The translations under genes and the position numbers were made by a program. This document shows, piece after piece, positions 33,832 to 44,844 of a DNA stretch of 64,000 nt. Source of the DNA: Agrocybe praecox (Eukaryota > Basidiomycota > Agaricomycetes > Agaricales > Agrocybaceae); assembly GCA_964017145.1 (NCBI GenBank), contig OZ024851.1, forward strand, positions 2,356,001 to 2,420,000, given 5' to 3'. Each line of letters starts with the position of its first letter. Positions within the stretch are counted from its first letter, which is position 1. The notes under the pieces were generated by a model, which had not been told where the DNA came from, ran no database searches, and saw nothing but the letters and a program-made list of their open reading frames with translations.

Positions 33832-36512
33832 TGCGGTATTGATGTCAGAGGCAAAGGCATACGTGATCTTTCATGTGGAAAGATTTGCGAACGTACTCTT
33901 AATTGCGGAAAGCATGCCTGTGAGAAGACATGCCATGCTGGAGACTGTGGGAAATGTCCTCGTACAGAAGTGGTCAACTGCTGGTGTGGCAAAGAATCTA
34001 AGACCGTTGCGTGCGGAGAAGGCAAAGAGGTGGAATGTTTTGTGGAAGGAGAAGCTCCTTGGATGGGCAGATTCGGGTGCGATAATATCTGCAAGAGGTA
34101 CGCCGATGTTATTTGACTTTACGTTCTTACTTATTAACCCTTTCACAGATCCTTTGATTGCGGAAAACACGAATGTCAAAAACCCTGTCATCCACCTTCA
34201 TCAAGACCAGCTACTTGTCCTCGCTCACCCTCAAAAATTACCCATTGTCCATGTGGGAAACACACAATCTCACCCTCTCCATCATCCGACGCTTCTCAAT
34301 ATTCATTTCCTACTCAACTTGACTGCTCCGACCCCATCCCTACTTGCGATTCCGTCTGTTCAAAACCTCATCTCTTGCTCTCACCCATGCTCTGCAAAAT
34401 GTCACAACGGACGTTGCCCTCCATGTACCGTCCAGATTGTTCGTCCATGTCGATGTGGTGCCATCACGAAAAGCATGGCGTGTTACGAAGTTCACGAGAA
34501 CTCAGCGGCAGGTACCGAAGAAAAAGAAATTCTCTGTGACAAACCTTGTCAAGCCATCCGAGCATGCGGACGTCATCAATGCCACCGGCTTTGCTGTCCT
34601 CTAGCCTCTCTTGCTATTAAATCGGGAAAGAAAGGCAAGCGAAGAGCTATCGAAGACAGTGAAGGAATTGGGGAAGTACAAGGAGGTCTGCATGAATGCG
34701 ATCTCGTATGTGGAAAGATGCTTTCGTGCGGAAACCATCGATGCGAGGAGAAAGACCATGAAGGCGCATGCCGTCCTTGTCTGAGAAGTTCTTTCGAGGA
34801 GTTGATATGCTTCTGTGGTCGAACTGTTTATGAGCTGCCGATTCCTTGTGGTACGAAGATGGTCTGCCATTATCCATGCCCTCGACAAACTATGCCTTGC
34901 GGTCATCCACCTACACCTCATTCATGCCATGACGATACTGTTCCTTGCCCACCATGCGTCTTCCTTGCTAGCAAGCAATGCGCATGCAGCAAGAAAATTG
35001 TTTCCAACGTGCGTTGCTCCCTGGAGACGGAGAAAGTGTCCTGCGGTACCGTCTGTGGCAAACTCATGTCATGCGGATTTCACCACTGTAAGTGACTTTG
35101 CTACGGCGATGAATGTGGTCTATGTACGGCACCCTGTGGAAAATCGAGGAAGTCGTGCCTCCCTAACCATCATCCGTGTACGCGGCCGTGTCATGCACCT
35201 TCTAGTTGTTTAGAGACCGATCCATGTCAAGCTACCATCGTTATCTCCTGCTCGTGTGGTTGAATTCAGCAGTCTGTTCCTTGTGGTCGTACATCGTCAT
35301 CTTCTCGCACGGGACCTTCTCAACCTGCGCCTAAATGCACGAATGGCTGTAAAATCGCGAAACGTAACGCCATGTTGGCGGATGCATTGGGTATCAATAC
35401 GGATAGCAGGGATAAAGCTGGATCTTCGGCGACATACAACAAAGAGATCGTTAACTTTGCGTGAGCAAATATTAAATTTTGACCTATCGTCGAGAGAGCT
35501 TTCGCAGAGTACGTTTTTTCTTTCTTGGATGAAGTATATAATTTGACTAACTTGTTATCCTTGTAGTTTTATTACTTCGGAGAAGAAGACCCAAGTTCTA
35601 CCCCACATGCCACTTGAAAGAAGAAAATTCGTACACGACCTTGCCGCCGTCTACAGGATGGATACACAAATGGTCGACCAAGAGCCACACCGGAGTGTTC
35701 AACTATTGCGGCTCATTGACACACGCCTACCAACACCCACTCTATCCAACTATCTTACCACATTAGCTCCACAACCTAGCCTAGGCAAACTCGCTGATTT
35801 CAGATCACTGAAAGCTGGTTCTCAATCTGCTGCTGCGTCATCATGGCGGTCAGGCGTTGCTACACCACCTTCGAAGCCGTCGACTCCAGTAAATGCTCCT
35901 CAACCCACCACCTCTGGCGCTCATCGTGGATGGACCTCGGTCGTTTCTAAACGGGCGCTGACTGTTGCTACCCCTGCGTCAACAACGGTGTGGGCTCCAA
36001 GACCTGTGGTAGGCGTCGACTTTGATTTTTCGAGCAGCTCGGAGGTGAATATGGTGCTTTATCCCATTCCACTGCCACAGGCATCGGTTTATGCCCATGG
36101 TCAGATGCAGACGCAGACGCCGAGACAGGTGCTTGGTCGTTCGAAGTCTTTATCGTCTGCGGCGGATGCATGGAGAGGAAGTTGTCGAAGGTTAGGAAGG
36201 ATATAGGGATGGCTGGCAAACGACAGCAATGTTGGTGCTGGTAAAGCCTATTCACGACCTAGCTGGCCATCGGATACACCTGCAATGTTCGCGTCGCCGA
36301 CGCCTACTGGTGGTGCTGGTGGGAGTTTTATTGCGCGAAATAATGGGGTGGGTGAAGCGTGTTTGCATGGTTATGGTTATATGGGTATGGATATCACACC
36401 GGGCCTGCCAACCCTACATCATTTATTTTTGTCTTCAACTCGCCCGATGTCATTCACACCTGTCGTGTCGTTTCAATCCCCATCTCAATCTCAATCACAA
36501 GCGCAAAATTAA

Positions 36513-37436
36513 ACTGATTTTTTTTTGGCGTCATTGCACGCGGAAAATGTAATTCAGAATAATAATAATATGATGGTACCCAACAACAGCAGCAGCAGCA
36601 GCAACAGCAGGCACATTCCCTCGCTGCCGACGTCTATTCCACTTTTGAGACCGATGCTAAGGTCGCTGATGAGGCCGTGGACAGACATGGGACGCGGAAT
36701 CCGAGCCAGAATGGGCAGAAAGGACTGCTGGTGGTGGTGATTATGATCATCATCTCCACCTGCTTCAAACACGGCAGTACCCGAGACGTTGACGTTGCCA
36801 TCAGCGTCACATTCAGCTACAACCACTCCTCTCCCTTCGATATTGTCCATCTCTGGGTCTATCTCTCCTCCCTCTCCATCATCCAGATCAGGCCCGACCC
36901 ACCGCCAATCATCCACTTGATGTTCATTCGCAATCTCAATGATCATGAATCAGCCAGACCACCACTTACTTCAACCATCACAGCGCGTATCTAGCACATC
37001 GAAGAGAGGATTGTCAGCACGCAGTCTGCATCGGATCGAGCAACCTATATACCATGCACTGCGAGGAGATCCATCAAAGTTGATAGTCGCGAGTTGGATT
37101 ATGTCTGTCTAGTGGATTGTCCTGACGGAATCGTAAGCTCGCTGTCCTCAGTTACAACTGACGTTTACTTACCTTCTCTAACCCCAGGTTGCATTACCCA
37201 GCTCCTTATTCAACCTCATGGAAGGCCTAAATACATCATGGTAAGATTCCGTTCTCAATGAACCGTATCATATCACTTACCACAGCGCATATCTAGCACG
37301 TCGAACGGAATATCAACTAGCAAACCACGTTGGATCGTACAAACCACGTACTGTACAATGGAGAAAGCTGAACAACGACGAACCCTATAACTTCTGATAC
37401 CCCCACTCCTCTCCCTTCGACATCTATATCATCAAC
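36513..37436. other. Degenerate host-like DNA with short duplicated pieces
   Basis: Starts with a CAG-rich microsatellite (36588-36610). The block CACAGCGC(G/A)TATCTAGCAC(A/G)TCGAA occurs at 36978 and again at 37282, both times after an intron-acceptor-like ACCA(T/C)...CACAG, suggesting another small exon-intron duplication. No intact gene is supported. Confidence 0.4.
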
Positions 37437-38980
37437 CTATCCCAATCCCAATCCTACTCCGAATCCCACGACAAAGACAAAAACAATTCCGACTGCAAAA
37501 TCAAAGACGATGATGCCTATCCCACCTGCACGAGGTCCCCAAGCAGACAAGTCCCCGGATCCATATGCAATCGCTACGCCTGCGATAGGAACCGCTTCCT
37601 CGTCGTCGTCGTCGTCTGTGAAAGGCTTGGGCTTGGGAGCACCGAAGATGATGGGTATGGGCGCCGGTGGAAGGTGGAAGTCGATGGAGGGGCCCCCGCT
37701 GTCACTTGCTGCTTCGGGCTTGGGTTCGAGTTTGGGCTTGAGTAGTGCTGGTCCAGCAAGTGGCGTTATAGGAGGAGGAAAACGAAGCTCGAGTAAACGA
37801 TTCACGTTGCTCATGCATTCGTTGACCCTGCCCAAGATAGCTTCTTCTTCGTCTCGTCCACATCCGCGTAAACCTCCCGTTCGATTTGCATCGGCCTCAG
37901 CGTCAACTTTGACTCCAGCATCCAAGTCCAAGCCCACCTCGCCGCCGACTTCAGCATCAGCATCTCCTTCAGTCCCGAATCGGCGATTCCCACTTGGTCG
38001 ATCACAGACGATGACAGCAGCAGCAGCAGCAGCAACTTTGCCCGGTCATATTCATGCTCCACCATCCCCTTCAGAACCTTCTGCTTCACCTGGCGCACAA
38101 AAAATAACACCAGAGAAGAAAAGGAAAAAAAAAACCGGCGTCGTCTTCAATAGAAGCCTATAAACGCGCACGCACGAGGCATTGGAGCGGATCGCGAGGG
38201 GTGAAGACGACAATGACAGCGTTGTGGTTGAAGAAGCTGAAGAAGAAGACGACGAGGGTGGCGAACATGACTCGGAGTCAATACCACCACCACCAGCTCA
38301 ATTGTTGTCATCGACCTCTCGTCCAGGAATGATGTTGTGCCGGGGCGGGAGAGACACTTGCAGTGGTGTTGCTCGCAAGGCGAAGGACGAGAGCAAGAAG
38401 GGCAGCGGAAGATATTAGAGAGGAAGTTGAGAGGCATTTGAGGATGCAGTTGGACAAGACTAGGGATGCGAAGCAGAGTGGGTTGGGGTTGGGTATGTTA
38501 GGTCGTTCTTTCCTTTCTCTTTTTCATTTTATTGTGCTCATTGATGCTGATTGAATTTTCTATGAAGGCTCCAAGTACAAAAGCGGACCGACGACAACGA
38601 CAACGGAAGCTACGAGGGCGTGCAATGAACCGTGATAGGGCTGGTGCTAGTAGTAGTCGCACGACGAGCCGCGAATGCGAGCGAGAACAGGAGCTAGGAT
38701 TGAAGTCTACAACGCCCAGCTCAACGCCTAACACGCCCATCGGCGGAGGTTCAGGAATATCAGGAGGAGGGAAACAATTCTGGAAGCTCATGAAAGGCAT
38801 CATCGTCGGTGGGGGGTTGAGGGATCGGTTTGCAGGTGTGGGTATGGGTGCGGAAGCTGAGAGAGATAGGGAGGATGTGCTGCAGGAACCTTTGATACCC
38901 CCAGTACCAGATATGTATATGTATATCCTAGCAGTACTCATTTATTGTTTAAGGTACATTTTATCGACAATGATTCTTCA
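37437..38980 (+). pseudogene. Ser/Pro/Ala-rich coding remnant, unknown protein
   Basis: The frame 37510-38163 is open and strongly Ser/Ala/Pro-biased, ending in a basic KKRKKKTGVVFNRSL. Protein-like text resumes in other frames at 38182-38420 (acidic, EEAEEEDDEGGEHD) and 38572-38920 (GGGKQFWKLMKGIIVGGGLRDRF), so one long low-complexity protein has probably been broken by frameshifts and a stop. No domain is recognised. It is the last degenerate piece before the intact right-arm genes of the Plavaka element. Confidence 0.3.
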
Positions 38981-39084
38981 TTAATTCATTTTCTTCATTT
39001 GGCGCGATCATGTGATCTAATTTTGCTGCGTCGCCGTATTTCGAATCTTCGACTTCGACGTGTTTTGGATTACTACCGCTACTT

Positions 39085-42000
39085 ATGTCTTTGCTCCGAC
39101 TTAGGCCTGCTGAACTGCGCGATCTTGCAGGCTTTCTGCGACAATCCGGCAGTGCACTTCCTAGCTCTCTTGCTCCTCTCCTGGGAAAGTTGGATTTTGA
39201 AGTCCACAGGCTTCAAGTTGGTATCAATGTTGGGGTAAGACATATATTTCTCTTACAAGCCTATTCTAACAAGTGTCCCATGTACAGAAAAATGGTTATA
39301 TAACCCCTGAAAGCACACCCATGCCTGACTTCTCTCCAGCAATGCCCTTGTCTGTTTCTTCTGAGGTTCTTGATACTGTGCCACCTGGTTCTTCTGAATG
39401 TGAGCCGGCCCCTGTAGTCCATGATGCCCATTTTTCTGTGAGTAATCATACTTCCTTGTTATTCTCTTGCTAATCTCAATGCAGCCCTCTTTTCAACATC
39501 CAAACAATACTGGAAATAAGAGGCGCCGTAGCCTTGAGAGCATTACACCAGGGTATGAGGTGCAAGAAGATGAGGATGGGCCAGAGTCAGAGGAGGAGCT
39601 TGGGGAGTATGGAGAAGGTGCACAACTAGACGCTCCAGATGACTCGGTGGTTTCAAGAGGTCGTAGCAAGAAGCAAAAGAAGCAGGATGTTCTAAAGCGC
39701 GGTGCTGCTTCTCCGGCCCGCTGGAAAATTGTTCCTCGACGCCCAGCTAATGAAGTTTACTATGATGACCCATCATTTTCAAGCGCCATCATGCAAGGAT
39801 CTCTTCCAGAGCCTGAACCCCAGATATTGTCTGATCATGGCTCCTTCTTCATGTCCGATCTTTGCCATTTTTGCGATACTCTTCTTTCAGCCATTAAACT
39901 CAACATTCCCCATCCTGGAACTCATCTATTCAAAGATCTCATTCCGTCTTTGGCAACAAAGGATACAGCAAAAGACTATATGGTTGTAAACTCCTTGGAA
40001 AGTTTGGCGTTCCGGTGCATTGAATCAGAAAATATGGCCGCTCAATTGGATTTCACATATATGATCAACTGTATTCAACTTCGCTGCAAAGTGATTAGGT
40101 ATGAAAAGCATTTATTTGTTGTTTACAGATGCTGAATACGCTTTAGTGTGTGTCGAACATTTAAAAGGAGCAAAACTACAGTTTTGGAGTCTATTAAAGT
40201 CCAAAGCGGCAAAGGACCGAAGACCCTTGCTAAGTACTATGATGATGGCTCCAAATTTTGTTTTCTGGCAGCAGGCAGTAGGGTTTTCTATATATTGTGA
40301 GATATGTAGGGTAATTGATGTGCTTTAGGCAGCGTCTATCTTTTGGCACTAATTGCTGCCTCCAGACTTCGTTCAGAGGTCCGTTTTTTAACGGGTGATA
40401 TTATAACTCGACTTAGCCATCTTCTTCGTTGCCCAAGCAAAGGTAAGCCTTATTATTTAACGTGTCACAATTTACTGATTATTTTCATATTTAGAGGACG
40501 TGATTGGCCGCCGAGTAATGACATCTATTATTCCTGCTGTACAATGCCTCCGATCTACTTACAGGATGACATTATCCACTATGTTTGATCAGAGTCTTCT
40601 CTTTGAGCACGGTATAGTCCCTCAAATTGAAATATCTCAAATTGACAGAAGCGATGAGTTCTTTGACAAAATTATGTTCAAGTAAGTCCTTTGTCCTTAT
40701 TTTCATTGTGGATCTAATCTAACATATTCTGCAGTTCCTTCGTCAAAGAGCGATGCTGGAAAACATGGGCTCCATGTTCTTCCCCGCTCACTACACCACC
40801 TCCTTTAATTCCTTCTTATGTTACTGGATACATTATGGCGACAAGTCATGCACCTTCTGTTGAAGAGCCATACTCTGCCCCCCCTTCCCCTCTTTCAGAG
40901 CCAGATGAAGATATTGAGGAGCCTCAAGAACTTCCAGCAAAGAATGATATCAAGATCATCAATACCAATTTCAATCTGGGACTGGAACATAATATAAAGG
41001 TTACGTATAATCAAAACAATACAAGACAACGTTGGTTCCGATCACAGAAAGAAAGAAAATCTGCCTCAAAAGCGAACACGCCCAAGAACTTGGATGATTT
41101 TGAAACTAAAGTAAGTTCCATATCATTCACATTGATAGACTCTAACGCACTCTATTTTTATTGCAGCTACAAGACCAGCTCAAAGATGGAAGAAAGTATG
41201 GTGATGATTACCTTTATTTGAGCCACGATATTCATGAAGGGTATTTTTTATTTTGTGATTTTAATTTTAATTAACTAATCCTCATTTGTAGAAAACGTGT
41301 TCGTATCAACCATAGTAATGGGGATATGTTTATGATTTCTTGTCCTGATATGCCAGAGCACCTTCGAAAATTTTTGGCTGATTCTCTCAAAGTCGCTTGT
41401 CCAGGCAAAATAAAAGTGACCAACTCAGAGAAAGAAGGCATGAAATTTGAAATATTTGAGGCTCATCATTACGATTGGTATAACCGTTATTCTACAAAGG
41501 TTAGTCTTTTGTATTTTTGGGAATTAGTTTTGAGTAACGAGTTATGTTATAGGGTGTAGGCGCTCCAGCAAATGTTGATCCAGCTTCCTTAATGAGGAAA
41601 GGCAAAAAGCGTAGGAATAACACCTCACAATTTATTCCCAGAATGTCGAAGGAGGCGCAAGAGAACATGGAACTATACAACAGCATCATGAATTCATTTG
41701 AAGAGGTTTTTGAGTGGATCCGGCAAACGGTACTGTGTCTATTAAGCTTGTTGTATATTGCTATATTAACTTTTATATTCAGCTTAAAGAGGTGCTTCCA
41801 AAGGAATACGAAATCATCTCATTATATGCCGATGTTCTTCCTGGCGACAGCTTTTCTCCTCTTGAGCCCTTTTCTGGCCTCGTTGTCAACTTTAATGCAA
41901 CGACCAGGTTACACAGGGATTTCAATGATATGCTGCTCTGCATTGTCCTCGCTATTACTAGTGACGACTGCGTAGGAGGGGACCTCTGCTTAATGGAGCC

Positions 42001-42205
42001 TGGAATCCGTCTTGAAATGAAGAACGGCCACATGGTAATTTTTCTTTCTACAAAAATCAGTCACTTCAATCTTCATTACAAAGGCGAACGGGGGTCCTTT
42101 GTTTTACATTCTGATAATTCTGGTAATGATTGGGTCAACGACAGAAATGGTTGGTCACAATCTAATTACATGAACATATTTTATAAGCATAGAAAGGGTC
42201 AATAG
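39085..42205 (+). CDS. Fe(II)/2OG dioxygenase (TET/JBP-like) of the Plavaka element
   Basis: An eleven-exon gene: 39085-39234, 39288-39437, 39485-40098, 40147-40277, 40329-40442, 40495-40681, 40735-41110, 41167-41240, 41292-41499, 41553-41729 and 41783-42205. All junctions are GT-AG and in frame, totalling 868 codons (867 aa). The first half has an acidic/basic linker (KRRRSLE, RSKKQKKQDVLKRG) and a conserved-looking block, CRTFKRSKTTVLESIKVQSGKGPKTLAKYYDDGSKFCFLA (split here for clarity as the family block near residue 310-350). The C-terminal domain carries the Fe ligands H771-R-D773 (TTRLHRDFND), a GGDLCLMEPG strand, the distal H821 (KISHFNLHYKG) and R830 followed by GSFVLHSD, the pattern of Agaricomycete TET/JBP-like dioxygenases. 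All ligands are present. It probably oxidises a DNA base; substrate unproven. First gene of the right arm, tandem with the DUF6532-like gene. Confidence 0.8.
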
Positions 42206-42352
42206 TATACATTGTATGTACTTGTTTTGTCATGTTGAAAAGATCCCTTGTCAATTTGCATACATATCTTTAGTTCTTTCTCTCTCTTATTCTCTTCATC
42301 CATCATCCTTTTCACGCTCTCTCGAAATACACAATTCTTCTTTGCTATCAGG

Positions 42353-44369
42353 ATGAGTGGAAAGAATTTAAGAAGTACGTCAACTGACTGAAGTGATTCA
42401 TTATTAATGCTTCTTAATTTTGCTCTTTAGGCGCCACGTCAAACAATAAAGGAAAACCTTCTTCCAAGCCAACAGCCAAGGGAACTAACTCTAAAGGTCA
42501 AAAGGGAAATACTAAGCAGAAACTGTCTCCAGAACTTCCTCCTCATGCAAATGAGGAAGAACGCCTTGAGTTTCTTGAGTTTGCTCGTCTTCAAAAAAAA
42601 TTCAAAAATTTTAACAAAGCTCAGGAGAAAGCGGTCAACCAAGGTTCAGTTTTGTCTTAACTTGTTTTTTTGCTGTTGAATAAAATCTCTGTTTAGCTAT
42701 TGCAAAGCGGAACACAGCTATGATGGAAGAAGAAGACGGTACCAACACTATTGACTCTGAAGAGCGAGCGCCTAAGCGCCCAAGAGCCAATCCAAAAATT
42801 ATTCAAGACAGTGAAGATGAAGACATTCAAACATCTCTGGGGCCTTCTTTAACCCAGAGGGATGCTATTGATATTACTGACAGTGATAAAGATTCCGGTA
42901 AAAGCGTTGGAAAAGGAGCAAATGACGACACCGACATTGAAGAAGAAGACATTGCTCTCGGGGATAATGAGTCTATATCGGAGAAATGTGGGCCCATTGA
43001 GGAAAAAAGCATGGATATTTTTCCGGATAATGGAGTGCGTTTTCCCCTCTTTAACTTACTTGTAATTTACTTCTTTTTAGATCATTGCGTCTACTGCATA
43101 CTTGGCACGATCTCAAACTCCTTCCAACATCAGCTATTTGACTCCGAAGAAAAACTCAGCCAAGGTCAAGGAAACTGACTTTTCGCCGGATACGCGCCAA
43201 CTTGCTATAGCATCAAAGTCTCAAATGCGAAAGACAACAATATTTGAAGAATCGTTTTCTGCAAACAGCCGAAGTGACAAGATGGATTTAGCATGGAAAA
43301 CCGTCAAAGAGGCTGCTGTAGTTAGCGCTAATCCTATGGTCAAAGAGGCGTATAAGCGTGCATGCAAAAACTCCCAGACCAAGCAGGACATGATTAAATT
43401 TGTGCGTAACTCATTGCGTTTATTCTATTGTTGTCGCTGATTTGTCTAGTGCTCATATGCTCGAATTGGTCTTATGAGCAATATTGTAACACTTGCTAGG
43501 GATAGCGTCAAGAGCTTTTACGGTCTTAGTGGGAGCCAAGATGAAATACGATTTGCGGTGGAATGGCTTCTTAAAGAAGCTAATTTTATGTTCGGAAATG
43601 TCAACGCAAAAGTATGTCAGTAACCTTCATTTTGACGGCTATTAATTTTTATGATTCTTGTAGGATCAAACGTTGGATAGCAATATGCCTTTTGGATGCG
43701 AGCTAATCAAGGAAGTTATTGAAGCCCAATGGTTCCCTAGTTCTGGCCGATCAAAAACCGATATCGACACCAGCGAGCAAATTATCAAGGAGGGAATGCT
43801 ACCTGTTAATTTAATTATTATCGTTGTTGTTGCGGTATTCCTATTTTTATTTATTCTACCTTGTATCAATTTCTGACTAGTTTTAGATTGAACATGCGTT
43901 AAAGGAATGGTCTCTTGGGAGTAAATCAACAACATTGATCCATTTTTCTGAGGATGCGGTTCAAAAAGGGTGCGCTAATAATCCTTTTACGATGTCTAAT
44001 ACTTATGTGGCCCTGTGGGTATTACCAGATTCACAACTCATTACAATAATTGGAAACATATTGAATTGCAAACGAAGACATGGCCTATCTACTGGCGGAA
44101 GACGCTGCTATCTAGAATCCTGTAATGCACATTCATATTTATCTCAAATTCGAAGTTTAGCTGACTAATTATTCCCTGATGCCAACAGAGAAAACTACCG
44201 AAAGGGACACTTTCATGTCAGTAACGCCAAAGCAGTGCTCGCTAAGGTTGATTTTGGGGCTCTTGATCAGATTGCAGAGGCTGCTTCTACTGTCACTCAT
44301 GTGGAGCACAGTGCCACTGCTCTAGATGGACAGGATCCCAATGGGACATTTGGAGACGATGAATCCTAA
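42353..44369 (+). CDS. DUF6532-like protein, Plavaka cargo (527 aa)
   Basis: A nine-exon gene: 42353-42374, 42431-42643, 42697-43034, 43081-43401, 43450-43611, 43664-43834, 43887-43969, 44029-44121 and 44189-44369. Every junction is GT-AG and in frame, totalling 1,584 nt (528 codons). The N-terminal half is disordered and charged (KGTNSKGQKGNTKQK, RAPKRPRANPKI, acidic stretches). The C-terminal half reads SYARIGLMSNIVTLARDSVK, SQDEIRFAVEWLLKEANFMF, ELIKEVIEAQWFPSSG, EHALKEWSLGSKS and FTTHYNNWKHIE. This helical pattern matches the fungal DUF6532 family as I remember it, a domain frequent near mushroom transposons and without known function. Only 147 bp separate it from the dioxygenase gene, in the same orientation, so the two may be co-regulated. 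Confidence 0.7.
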
Positions 44370-44844
44370 TACAGCAATCATTTCCTTTTATATATTCTAT
44401 TGCAACGCTTCAATTCGCTATTTATTTTTACCCTAGCTATATAAAAATTTGCACGCACGTGGTTTTGATCAAAAGAAAACTGATTCATACAAAGAAATAA
44501 AGCTGTCAGAGCATATTCTATAATTAGGGAAATGCTAGCGCATGAAAGAAGTCAAAGCAATCAAAGCACATAGAAGCATTACACTACTACATGGCTGTAT
44601 AAAGATATTAAGTGTTAGAGCACCGCAGAACTAAAAAAGACAAAAGTAGTTCAAAGGCTGTACAAGCTTTACACAACTGCAAAGTTAAAGAAAGACTCCT
44701 GAAAGCTAATCAAAGCTGGAATTTTTAAAGGCACCTTGCTTTGAGAGTCTTTTAGAAGGCTTTCTAACTTTTTGAGCTTTGGGTATTCTGGAGACACCAG
44801 GAGACACATAAATAGCTTTGAAATCAATGGTCGTTTTCCTGATG
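44370..44844 (-). repeat. Plavaka right subterminal and terminal repeats
   Basis: Ends with the inverted repeat CATCAGGAAAACGAC (reverse complement, 44844-44830). Internal motifs on the reverse strand include CAAAGCT (several), AGACTCT, AGTCTTT and CTTTGCAG between about 44840 and 44500, mirroring the left end. The chimeric tail of the split cargo gene reads through the outer part to a stop at 44669. Confidence 0.65.

Larger units (their letters stand above)
31460..36512 (+). pseudogene. FAP1/NFX1-type zinc-finger protein, broken by a transposon and point lesions
   Basis: Layout of the FAP1/NFX1 family (RING/PHD-like N-terminus, cysteine-rich NFX1 fingers, R3H domain), putative nuclear regulators. 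A RING-like segment at 31500-31780 has CPICFSMIRPEQAIWSC, FHINCIRSWAEK and WRCPGCQAK. NFX1-type repeats follow: CHPGPCPPCQITTRLKCYCP, then after the insert CGKICERTLNCGKHACEKTC, CGKHECQKPCHPP and CSHPCSAKCHNGRCPPC. An R3H domain at 35610-35720 reads ERRKFVHDLAAVYRMDT. Lesions seen: a 1,795-bp insertion (32029-33823); a frameshift near 34370; TGA at 35093, 35261 and 35462; another frameshift near 36180. At 35093 and 35261 the family normally has Arg (CGA would need one C-to-T change). At least two introns are recognisable (34096-34148 and about 35510-35566). It is clearly non-functional and lies between the two Plavaka arms. Confidence 0.85.
18645..44844. mobile_element. Giant Plavaka (CACTA-like) transposon, 26.2 kb, nested in KDZ element
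   Basis: The ends are inverted repeats CATCAGGAAAATGAC (left) and CATCAGGAAAACGAC (right, reverse complement), flanked by GA duplications. Both subterminal zones (18650-18800 and 44500-44840) contain many copies of AGCTTTG/CAAAGCT and AGACTCT motifs, as in CACTA elements, where the transposase binds clustered subterminal repeats. The left arm carries a Plavaka transposase and two accessory genes, all on the minus strand. The right arm carries a dioxygenase and a DUF6532-like gene, both on the plus strand. About 14.8 kb of other DNA (24.3-39.1 kb), mostly decayed host-like genes, separates the arms. The element sits inside an exon of a KDZ cargo gene whose frame is rejoined exactly without it. 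Confidence 0.85.

Noticed and set aside
35081..35110. GTAAGT at 35088 as an intron donor in the NFX1-like gene
   Set aside because: The zinc-finger text continues immediately after it in the same frame, so the TGA is a lesion and not an intron.
37437..37937. Minus-strand Gly/Ala/Val-rich frame
   Set aside because: Antisense of the Ser/Pro-rich frame at 37510-38163; composition-driven.
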